Of a stretch of DNA of 64,000 bases, positions 29,462 through 38,000 are shown one piece after another; positions within the stretch are counted from its first letter, which is position 1; each line of letters starts with the position of its first letter. The notes under the pieces were generated by a model. That model had not been told where the DNA came from. It searched no databases and saw only the letters and a program-made list of their open reading frames with translations. The position numbers and the translations under genes are program-made. The DNA is from Chitinophaga sp. 180180018-3 (GTDB lineage: Bacteria; Bacteroidota; Bacteroidia; Chitinophagales; Chitinophagaceae). The stretch is from the NCBI RefSeq assembly GCF_037893185.1, contig NZ_CP140772.1, positions 4,278,001 to 4,342,000 of the forward strand. The letters are read 5' to 3'.

Positions 29462-29466
29462 TGTCT

Positions 29467-29474
29467 TAATTTTG
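29467..29474 (+). promoter_or_regulatory. Candidate -7 element of AraC gene
   Basis: TAATTTTG matches TAnnTTTG exactly and again ends four bases before the ATG, the same geometry as in front of the SDR gene. A partial -33 (ATTG at 29437-29440) is about 26 bases upstream, farther than usual. Confidence 0.3.
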
Positions 29475-29478
29475 CTGT

Positions 29479-30381
29479 ATGTCCGGCACTGAATCTATTG
29501 AAGAATTTTATCAGCATAAATTTAACCGCTCACCCAACGGTATAGCGCAGGATAGCAGCCATTTCAATGTTTTTGATTTGGCTGAAACTATCCGCCCGGG
29601 CAAATCTTTGCCTTACCAGCGCCGCGACTTTTATAAAATAATGCTGATACGCGGTGATAATATCGTTCATTATGCCGACAAGAGCGTTCCTGCAAACGGC
29701 GCAGCATTAACCTTTTTTAACCCGGATGTACCATACAAGTTTGAGCAACGTGGATCAACCTCAGGATACTTTTGTATTTTCAAAGAAGGTTTTTTCAGCG
29801 ATCATTTACGCAGCAGTCTGAAAGACTTACCTGTTTTTGCGCCGGGGGCTAACGCCATATTCCTGCTTAATGACCAACAGGACCGCCTGGTTACGGATAT
29901 CTTCGTGAAGATGAGAAATGAAATTGCGGCCGACTACCCCTTTAAATATAACCTGATCAGAAGTTACGTTACCGAACTTATCCATCAGGCTATGAAGCTG
30001 CAACCAACGGAACAGCTCTATCAGCAGGCGGATGCAAATTCCCGCATCACCGCAGTGTTTCGCGACTTACTGGAGCGGCAGTTTCCGATCGATTCAGGCA
30101 CCCGGCAATTCACGCTGCGTTCCGCAACTGACTATGCCAACAAGCTGAATATTCATGTCAATCATCTGAACCGTGCTGTTCGGACAACGACAGGTAAAAC
30201 CACCACAAAGCTGATCAGCGAGCGCTTACTAAGCGAAGCCAGGGCCCTGCTTACGCATACAAACTGGAACATAGCCGAAATCGGTTACTGTTTAGGTTTT
30301 GAAGAAGCTGGAAATTTCAATCATTTCTTTAAAAAAAATACAGGCATTACACCTGGCGCTTACAGGCAACAAATTTCTTAA
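29479..30381 (+). CDS. AraC-family transcriptional regulator
   Basis: A 300-residue regulator with an N-terminal cupin-like effector domain and a C-terminal AraC DNA-binding domain (ATDYANKLNIHVNHLNRAVR and NIAEIGYCLGFEEAGNFNHFF, ending ITPGAYRQQ). It follows the SDR gene by 17 bases on the same strand and probably controls it. The effector is unknown. Confidence 0.88.
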   Translation: MSGTESIEEFYQHKFNRSPNGIAQDSSHFNVFDLAETIRPGKSLPYQRRDFYKIMLIRGDNIVHYADKSVPANGAALTFFNPDVPYKFEQRGSTSGYFCIFKEGFFSDHLRSSLKDLPVFAPGANAIFLLNDQQDRLVTDIFVKMRNEIAADYPFKYNLIRSYVTELIHQAMKLQPTEQLYQQADANSRITAVFRDLLERQFPIDSGTRQFTLRSATDYANKLNIHVNHLNRAVRTTTGKTTTKLISERLLSEARALLTHTNWNIAEIGYCLGFEEAGNFNHFFKKNTGITPGAYRQQIS

Positions 30382-30408
30382 CTCATATGTTATTGCAAAA
30401 ATATCCAT

Positions 30409-30600
30409 ATGATTTATGTAGAGAGCGAATATGCAAGACCCAAAAAGGTAGTACTGGCAGCAGCAGATCCAGTCCTTACCAGCATTGGCGATCAGGTAAC
30501 CGCCTATGGCACACATGTGAAATATATTGATTTCTGCATCAGCAGAAGCTTTGGAGGCTCGTTCCGATGCAGTACCCAACCGCTTTTAAGAAAAGTTTAA
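30409..30600 (+). pseudogene. Internally deleted amidinotransferase/ADI-family remnant
   Basis: A 63-codon frame. Its start (IYVESEYARPKKVVLA) resembles the N-terminal strand of the arginine deiminase/dimethylarginine dimethylaminohydrolase/amidinotransferase family, and its end (ISRSFGGSFRCSTQPLLRK) resembles the C-terminal active-site segment of the same family with its nucleophile Cys. Full members have around 300 residues, so about 230 residues including the catalytic Glu/His region are missing. The two ends are joined in frame. This is best read as a gene reduced by internal deletion; a functional microprotein is less likely. It ends tail to tail with the acyltransferase gene. Confidence 0.5.
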
Positions 30601-31748
30601 TTGCGGCTCAGGAGATAGCGCTTTTTTAAAAAACGTTCTGTCAGGTATTTCCGTACAGGTTCATCGTATAACTTTAAACAAAGATATGCCAGCAAAACAC
30701 TTCCGATAACCAGCGCCGCCGCCCCTGGTAGCGATTCCATGAATGTCAGATTTTTATTCCTGACCCAGGCATAATATAAGTATATAAACGGATAATGCAC
30801 CATATACAGCGGATAGGAAATATCTCCTAAAAACTTGCATATCCGGGTAGTATATTTATCTGTCGTCTTCCCGGAAGCTCCCAGATAAACAAGTAAAGGA
30901 AAGATAACAGCAAAACAGATGGTGTCGTATAAACCGTTCATCCATAAGTTTTCACTACCACCGATTCGTGGTATTGCTGATAAAATAACGATAGATACGC
31001 TACCTATCCAAAAAATGCCTTTTACATTAACAGGTTTAAATATACGGGACAGCAGCAACCCTGCAGAGAATGAAAATAACATACGCAAAGAACCGCCGAT
31101 TATATTATCTCCTGTGAGAGAAAATCCGACACATATATCTCCATATGGGCCCCCAACAGCAAATGCCGCTAGTCCGCCACCGGCTATTAAAACAAGTACA
31201 GCCAACGCTTTCGTGGAGAGTTTGCGAATAAATAGTGCATATAAAATATTCCCGATATACTCAAAGAACAATGACCAACCCGGCCCGTTTAAAGGATACA
31301 TTTCGCCTACACCCCGAATTTCAAAACCGGTTGTAACCGGAATCAAACAGGCATTCAGCAACGCAGATACCAACAGCATCGTTACAGGTACCCTGGAAAC
31401 ATCCCAGGTTGCGCAACCCTGGAAATAGAACATAACAGCGCCGATAACCGCTCCCACAACAACCATCGGATGCAAACGAATAAACCTCCGCGTGATAAAA
31501 TCTTTTGTTGTCATTGTTTTCCAACGGTCGTCATAAGCATAGCCTACAACGAATCCTGACAATATAAAAAAGAAATCAACGGCCAAATATCCATGATTGA
31601 TCTTTTGGTCTAAATGACTGGTTGCATAAGCTTCAAATAAGTGAAAACATACAACGGTTAATGCTGCTACTCCGCGTAATCCGTCAAGTATATTATAATG
31701 AGGTTTCGTATCTGCAAATGCTGAAGAGGATGCTACGGCTTTGATCAT
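30597..31748 (-). CDS. Acyltransferase 3 family membrane protein
   Basis: A 383-residue polytopic inner-membrane protein of the OafA/NodX family. The catalytic His region is ILDGLRGVAALTVVCFHLFE near residue 30, and VDFFFILSGFVVGYAY and the RRFIRLHPM loop are diagnostic. About ten hydrophobic segments follow. Members O-acylate exported polysaccharides, lipids or antibiotics. The neighbouring genes do not reveal its substrate. It is divergent from the hydroxylase/sulfotransferase cassette and overlaps the amidinotransferase remnant by 3 bases at its end. Confidence 0.9.
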   Translation of the reverse strand: MIKAVASSSAFADTKPHYNILDGLRGVAALTVVCFHLFEAYATSHLDQKINHGYLAVDFFFILSGFVVGYAYDDRWKTMTTKDFITRRFIRLHPMVVVGAVIGAVMFYFQGCATWDVSRVPVTMLLVSALLNACLIPVTTGFEIRGVGEMYPLNGPGWSLFFEYIGNILYALFIRKLSTKALAVLVLIAGGGLAAFAVGGPYGDICVGFSLTGDNIIGGSLRMLFSFSAGLLLSRIFKPVNVKGIFWIGSVSIVILSAIPRIGGSENLWMNGLYDTICFAVIFPLLVYLGASGKTTDKYTTRICKFLGDISYPLYMVHYPFIYLYYAWVRNKNLTFMESLPGAAALVIGSVLLAYLCLKLYDEPVRKYLTERFLKKRYLLSRN

Positions 31749-31868
31749 TTCGTTCTTTTATAGTACAGTATTTTCTTGAAGAACGAAAAATACAGAATTA
31801 ATTTGAAAGACAGGATAAGGCTTTTCATTGGTTTATACACTATCTTAGAGCTCTCTTTAAACATACCA

Positions 31869-32546
31869 ATGAATTACATAAAATTTTCCCAATCCTATTT
31901 TGCGGAAAGGCTTCATGCTGAACTAACAGTGGTTTTAAAAGAAGAATGGCCTTTGCATTTTAACACGCGGGATTTCAATGGCGACTGGCGCAGCATTTCC
32001 CTGCGCTCTACCAGCGGAGAAAGCAATAACATCTATGCACATCCTGACGGTGTTTATAAAGACACACCCGTTCTCAGCCTGATGCCTTATGTAAACGAAA
32101 TCCTGCAATCATGGCATTGTGAAAAGGAATCAGTGCGCCTTTTATCACTGGCTCCCGGCAGCCTGATCAAACCGCACAAAGACCCGGGATGTGACTATCG
32201 CACCGGAAAATTCAGGATACACATCCCTATTGTAACCAACCCTGATGTTCACTTTACTATTGAAGAAGAAACACTCTACCTGGCCGCCGGAGAATGCTGG
32301 TATATGGATTTCAGTGCCACACACAGCATCATTAACGCTGGCAGTACCGCAAGGGTGCATCTGATTATGGATGGTATAAGAAACAGTTGGACAGACCAGT
32401 TATTTGCAGCACATGGCTACGACCTTTCGGAAAAAAGTTCTGCTGAACGCTACGATGCAGCCCAAAAATCCAGGATCATTGAGGAGTTGGAAAAAATGGA
32501 TACAGAAACAGCCAGAAATCTAATTGCAAGCTTAAAGACAGAATAA
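31869..32546 (+). CDS. Aspartyl/asparaginyl beta-hydroxylase-like oxygenase
   Basis: A 225-residue protein of the Asp_Arg_Hydrox family, iron and 2-oxoglutarate dependent oxygenases. The iron-binding pattern HxD...H is seen in KPHKDPG and THSI, and ARVHLIMD supplies the Arg that binds 2-oxoglutarate; GDWRSISLRS is a family motif. A TTG at 31776 opens the frame earlier, but ATG 31869 gives the usual length. Its stop overlaps the sulfotransferase start (TAATG), so the two are translationally coupled. It may hydroxylate an Asp/Asn residue or a free amino acid to create the hydroxyl that is then sulfated; this is an inference. Confidence 0.8.
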   Translation: MNYIKFSQSYFAERLHAELTVVLKEEWPLHFNTRDFNGDWRSISLRSTSGESNNIYAHPDGVYKDTPVLSLMPYVNEILQSWHCEKESVRLLSLAPGSLIKPHKDPGCDYRTGKFRIHIPIVTNPDVHFTIEEETLYLAAGECWYMDFSATHSIINAGSTARVHLIMDGIRNSWTDQLFAAHGYDLSEKSSAERYDAAQKSRIIEELEKMDTETARNLIASLKTE

Positions 32547-33502
32547 TGCAGCGCTCTCCCATCGCAAACTGGATTCCTTTTCAACTCAGCCACTCCAGCC
32601 AGCATGAATGGATCGTGAAATGGATGGACCTTCGTGATATACGGATAATCCACCCTTTTTTTGATGAAACCATACAGGTTTGCCGGTTCAGGCAACTGGA
32701 AAGATCCCAATTGGTAAGCCTCAGCAGCACCGGCTTCCTGACCGAAGTAAGCGAAGATCTCTTATCATTAGAGCCCTCGTCATTTATTTTCCATGTTTCC
32801 CGGTGTGGTTCTACGCTGCTATCGCAGGCATTTTCAGCCCCGGATGAAAATATTGTTATTGCAGAAGCACCGTTACTGGATGAGATTTTAAGGGCCGATG
32901 AAAAACAGCCGGAGATCAACCTCTCCACGCAGGAAGCCTGGTTCAGGTCGGCGATAAAATTAATGGGGCAGCAACGCAATTTCAAAGAAACTGACTACAT
33001 CATAAAGTTAGACAGCTGGCATCTCCATTTCTATGAACTCTTACGCACATGGTACCCTCAAACACCTTTCTTCTTTTTATACCGCCGGCCAGACGAAGTA
33101 ATTGCCTCTCACGATAAACAAAGAGGCATTCATGCTGTTCCGGGAATGGTAAACCCTGCCTTGCTTAAAACAAAGGAACCCGCTTATTTCGGCGGCAATT
33201 TTAACAGCTACACCGCGCAGGTACTGGAACAATATTATTTAAAGTTGCAGGCGATCTTTCAATCACATCATCCCAATAACTATTTCTATGACTACGCCAA
33301 CGGAAGTAAAAAGATGGTGGAAGCTTTCAGTCAGTTTTCAGGTGTTCCTATAAGGAATGCAGATCAAGTGCACACGCGGTTACAATACCACAGCAAATCA
33401 ACACAGGAAATTTTCAGCACTGAACCTCCCGTCAACAGCGAAAAATTCTTCTTTAAAGATTGCCATGATACTTACGAACAGTTAAGATCTGCTATCTCTT
33501 AA
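32546..33502 (+). CDS. Sulfotransferase-family protein
   Basis: A 318-residue protein with the P-loop-like 5'-phosphosulfate-binding motif FIFHVSRCGSTLLSQAFS at about residues 84-101 and the YRRPDEVIASH segment corresponding to the 3'-phosphate-binding region of PAPS-dependent sulfotransferases. No signal peptide or transmembrane segment, so it acts in the cytosol. The acceptor is unknown. The gene overlaps the hydroxylase gene by one base and is followed 28 bases later by an APS kinase gene, which would provide its PAPS donor. Confidence 0.8.
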   Translation: MQRSPIANWIPFQLSHSSQHEWIVKWMDLRDIRIIHPFFDETIQVCRFRQLERSQLVSLSSTGFLTEVSEDLLSLEPSSFIFHVSRCGSTLLSQAFSAPDENIVIAEAPLLDEILRADEKQPEINLSTQEAWFRSAIKLMGQQRNFKETDYIIKLDSWHLHFYELLRTWYPQTPFFFLYRRPDEVIASHDKQRGIHAVPGMVNPALLKTKEPAYFGGNFNSYTAQVLEQYYLKLQAIFQSHHPNNYFYDYANGSKKMVEAFSQFSGVPIRNADQVHTRLQYHSKSTQEIFSTEPPVNSEKFFFKDCHDTYEQLRSAIS

Positions 33503-33530
33503 AATTTCAACATTTTACTCATACAATATA

Positions 33531-34061
33531 ATGGGGCATATTATCCAGTTTACCGGCTTATCAGGAACAGGTAAAACCACGCTATCCAATATTTTCCTCG
33601 AATGGGGTAACCATCGGAATTTAAAAATAAAAATAATAGACGGGGATGTTTACCGTCAGACACTTTGTAAAGACCTGGGGTTCAGCAAAGCAGATCGTCT
33701 GGAAAATATTTCCAGACTTGGTGCTTATGCTGCCTCCATTTCAGAAGATTATGACTTTATTTGCATAGCAGCTATCAACCCCTATGAAGAAGGAAGGAAC
33801 AAGCTCAAACTTAAGTACAAAGCTTTATTAATCTGGCTTAAATGCGATTTGGGAACCCTGATCAACAGAGATCCTAAAGGACTTTACCAGAAGGCATTGC
33901 TACCGGATACACATCCCGACAAGATCCACAACCTGACGGGGCTGAATGATACTTTTGATATGCCGGAAACAACTGATCTTATTCTGGAGACTGATAAATT
34001 AAATCCTGATGAGGCCCTGCAAGGGATGATCAGTTTTCTGGAGAACAGGAAGTTGCTATAA
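33531..34061 (+). CDS. cysC: Adenylylsulfate (APS) kinase, divergent CysC
   Basis: A 176-residue kinase that phosphorylates APS to PAPS. Walker A is GLSGTGKTT (residues 9-17); IIDGDVYRQTL, LGFSKADRLENISRLGAYA and RDPKGLYQKAL are the usual CysC blocks. In the segment that reads ISP in E. coli CysC, with the Ser that is phosphorylated, this protein reads INP (AAINPYEEGR), so that Ser is Asn. It is somewhat shorter than the roughly 200-residue E. coli enzyme. No ATP sulfurylase gene is nearby, so this copy seems devoted to feeding the adjacent sulfotransferase rather than assimilation. Confidence 0.85.
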   Translation: MGHIIQFTGLSGTGKTTLSNIFLEWGNHRNLKIKIIDGDVYRQTLCKDLGFSKADRLENISRLGAYAASISEDYDFICIAAINPYEEGRNKLKLKYKALLIWLKCDLGTLINRDPKGLYQKALLPDTHPDKIHNLTGLNDTFDMPETTDLILETDKLNPDEALQGMISFLENRKLL

Positions 34062-34066
34062 ATAAT

Positions 34067-35005
34067 TTAACGGAACAAGTTAACAGTAGCCCCTATTTCC
34101 AAACTACCATCGGTATAGGTTTTTACGCCACCCGTCTGGGTCGTATACATTACCTGGAATACCACTGTTTTTCGTATATCTACACCTATACCCGTAGTTA
34201 AACTTTTGGTAGTATGATACATGGCCATTACACTGAGCAGATTATCCAGGAAGCCTGCATTAACGCCCGCATCCAGTATATTTTTATAGCCTCTCACACC
34301 CCGGTAAGTTACTTTAGGGGTAAGACTACTCAGGGCGCCTTCCGGTGTAAACCGGTAAGCTGCAGCAGTGATAAAGATAACACCGCCGTCGGCCCCCAAA
34401 TTATCTCCTTTAACAAGTCCTCTGATATTTGGCAATGCAGCCTGTACAGTGAGATGTTTATCGGTATACGCCATCCCATATTCCCCTTCAAAGTAGTCGT
34501 CGCGGCGGTTAAATGAGCTGACGGAAGGATCATTGGGATCACCATTGAGCTTCTGATAGTCGATCCGCTGCACATTCAATGCCAATGAAAGACCAAAATG
34601 CAGCTCCTGTCCCCTATCTGTCAACGGAAGATGATAAGCATAACTGACAGCTACTCTCGACCTGTTTATCAGCCCTGCAACATCGTTAAATACATTTAAT
34701 CCCAGTCCTACTCTTTTGCCAATATTGCCATCTGCAGTAAAGTACTTGGTAACAGGGGCTCCGTCTACGCCTCCCATCTGCCGGTGATAGGCAGCATTCA
34801 GGTGGAGTCCGGAATCAATGCCTGCCATAGCGGGGTTGCTCAGGTATTCATTTTGAAAATACTGCGTTCCCGAGGGCTCCAGCAGTGCCTGCGCATTACT
34901 GAGAGACTGGGCCATTCCCTGCCGGGTAATGCCTGCTGTCAACAGACAGCAGAGCATTACTACACGAAAATGTTTTTTATACCACATCTTTTTAAGCATT
35001 AGCAT
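34067..35005 (-). CDS. PorP/SprF-family type IX secretion membrane protein
   Basis: A 312-residue outer-membrane beta-barrel protein. After a signal peptide ending QGMAQ comes the family start ALLEPSGTQYFQNEYLSNPAMAGIDSGLHLNAAYHRQ, diagnostic for PorP/SprF. In Flavobacterium SprF is needed for SprB adhesin to reach the surface through the type IX system. Here the gene begins one base after the stop of the giant repeat protein, the same arrangement as sprB-sprF, so it is probably the dedicated partner of that adhesin. Confidence 0.92.
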   Translation of the reverse strand: MLMLKKMWYKKHFRVVMLCCLLTAGITRQGMAQSLSNAQALLEPSGTQYFQNEYLSNPAMAGIDSGLHLNAAYHRQMGGVDGAPVTKYFTADGNIGKRVGLGLNVFNDVAGLINRSRVAVSYAYHLPLTDRGQELHFGLSLALNVQRIDYQKLNGDPNDPSVSSFNRRDDYFEGEYGMAYTDKHLTVQAALPNIRGLVKGDNLGADGGVIFITAAAYRFTPEGALSSLTPKVTYRGVRGYKNILDAGVNAGFLDNLLSVMAMYHTTKSLTTGIGVDIRKTVVFQVMYTTQTGGVKTYTDGSLEIGATVNLFR

Positions 35006-35006
35006 T

Positions 35007-38000
35007 TTAAAAATTGTTAGTTGTTACAATGGTGATAAATCCTTTCGCTGTTTTAGCACCTCCCTTAATTGTTAAAATATAATAGTAGGTACCTTCTGCC
35101 AGCACATGGCCATTCACCGTGCCATCCCATTCGTTGTTATAATTCCGCTTCTGATATACCAGGCGGCCCGTACGATCAAATATTTTCACTTCATTATCCG
35201 GATAGCTGTCCAGGTTACGGATCACCCATTTGTCGTTCTTTCCATCTCCATTAGGAGTGAGTAAATTGGTAGCATCTACTTTAAAGTCTTCATTCACTAC
35301 TAAATCAATCTTACCGGTACTGCTACATCCGTATATATTGGTAGCCGTTACCTGGTAAGAAGTATTCACCATTGGTCTTACCTGCAACACCGCCTGCTGA
35401 CGGTCGCCGATAATCCCCGTTGCCTGATCCCATGCATATACAACACCACCGGTGGCAGTGAGCAACACAACGTCTCCTTTGGAAATGGTGTTTCCCTTAT
35501 CACTGCTGATGTTTACTACCGGCAAACTGTGAACGGTAACCGCGAAGCTCCGGCGCAATGTATCCACACCACCATTTGCAGTACCACCATTATCCTTGAT
35601 GGTTACGGTAATAGTAGCTACACCACCTGTTATAGAAGATTTCAGTTTATAAGTGATCAAACCGGCATCATTTACTGTAAGTACATCAAAGAATGCTTTG
35701 TCGGACTGAATGGTAAAATGATAGGTTTGTCCTGGTTCCACCGCAGAAGCTCCCGTCAGCTGAACAGTTTGCGCATCTGTGATAGCACAGCTGTTTACAT
35801 CTGCTATCGGATCAAGTACGGGCGGCTTGTTTACAAAGCTGCTCAGTACCCTGATTGTTACCGGTGTTGCTATACTTGTATTCAGTCCATCACTGACAGT
35901 TACCGTTAACGTAACCGAAGTGCCGGATTCACTCTTCAGTTTCACCGCATCCTTCACAGTAATATTTCCGCTGGCATCAATGGCAAGAGCACCATTGGAT
36001 CCGTCGTTTGCAAGGGTCCAGTTTTGCAAGACACCCATCACTTCAACAGCAGTTACCTTTCCGATAAACTTACCAACTGCTTCATTATCCATTACGTCAA
36101 ATGTTTGCCCGGCTGTTATAACAGGTGCAGTAGCATCATATACCAGGCTTAATGTATTCGACGCAGCGTTATTGTTGTTACCGCTGTTTACAGCCACGGC
36201 AGCCGGAACCTGTATGGTTACAGTGCCATCGGCAGCCGGCGTGATCAATGCAGTGTATGTGATATGATCTGTTGTGGCTACGTTACTTACTGTAGCATTG
36301 GTAGTCGTGAAACCTGCTGTGGCAAAGCCTGTTACCGCTTCGCTGAAGGTTACCGTAACTGTAAACGCATGATTCAACGGGGATACTGCGGTAGTAGATA
36401 AAGTAACCGTTGGTACTACTGCGTTCACAAACACCCCGCTGGTATTGCCTGCATTCTGAAGGGTGAGTGCCGCATTATTAGTAGCGTCATCCTGCATGGT
36501 TGCACCGTTGAGTGCAATGCTGGCGCCCAGCGTGATACCGTTGAGATCCAGTTCTCCAGGCTGCACAACGTACGTAAATGTTAAAGCATTCGTGCCGCTG
36601 CCGCCGGTGTAGGTGGCTTTACGGGTGGTTGTACCTATGATTACATCGAGTGAAGGTGTGCCTCCATTTACCAGCACATTTTCACTATAGTTTACCGTGA
36701 AGCTCAGTGCCTGACCGGCCTTGTAATAACCATTGGCAGGAACACCTACGGAGGTGATGGCTGGCGCCGTGTGATCGTAGGTAAAGCTCAATGTATTGGA
36801 TGCGGTATTATGATTACCGCCGATGTTAACTGCTGTATTTGCTGGAACACTAAGTGTTACCGGGCCGTCAGCTGTTGGTGTTACCAGTACGGTATAAACA
36901 ATGTTATTTGTTGTTGACAGGTTACTTACCGTTGCGTTGGTAACAGTCAGGCCTGCTAAAGTAACTCCTGTCACTGCTTCGCTGAAAGTAATGGTCACCG
37001 TAAATGGCTGATTCAGTATAGATGCCGCTGTGGAAGACAATACCACTGAAGGGATGGAGGTGTTTACAAATACATTGCCGGTATTACCTGTATTATGCAG
37101 TGTCAGCACCGCATCGTTGGTGGCTGCATCCCGGATGGTGCCACCGTTTAGTAACAGGTTATTAAGGCTGATACCGCTCATGGCCATATCCCCGCTCTGC
37201 ACCGTGTAACTAAACGTTAATGTGCTGCTACCGCTTCCACCGGTGTAGGTGGCTTGAACAGTGGAGGTACCTAATACAACTGGCAGAGAAGGTGTACCCG
37301 TTACCGTTACTTTTTCACTGAAGTTAATGGTGAAGCTAAGTGATTGACCTGCTTTGTAATAACCGTTAGCTGGTACACCTACACTGGCAACTACCGGAGC
37401 AGTACCATCATAGGTAAGATTTAAAGTATTAGATGCCGTATTATTATTACTACCGATATTCACCGCTGCGGCTGCAGGAACAGTAACGGTAACTGCGCCA
37501 TCTGCTGTAGGAGTGATCAGGGCGGTATAAGTGATATGATCTGTTGTAGCCACATTGCTCACGGTGGCGTTGGTAGCCGTAATCCCCCCCGCAGTGAAAC
37601 CGGTTACCGCTTCACTGAAGGTAGCAGTAACCGTAAACGCATGATTCAACGGCGAAGTCGCCGTGGTAGACAATACGACAGACGGGATGGATGTATTTAC
37701 GAATACCTGGCTGGTATTACCTGTGCCATGCAGGGTCAGCACTGCATCGTTCGTTGCTGCATCTTTGATGGTGCCTCCATTCAATAACAGGTTACTCAGA
37801 TTGATACCACTCATCGCCATATCTCCGCTCTTCACCGTGTAGCTGAACGTTAATGCTGTACTGCCGCTACCACCGGTGTAGGTGGCCTGTACAGTGGACG
37901 ATCCTATTACCACCGGCAGAGACGGTGTGCCCGTTACCGTTACATTTTCGCTGAAGGTAACTGTGAAGCTGAGCACCTGACCTGCTTTGTAATAACCATT

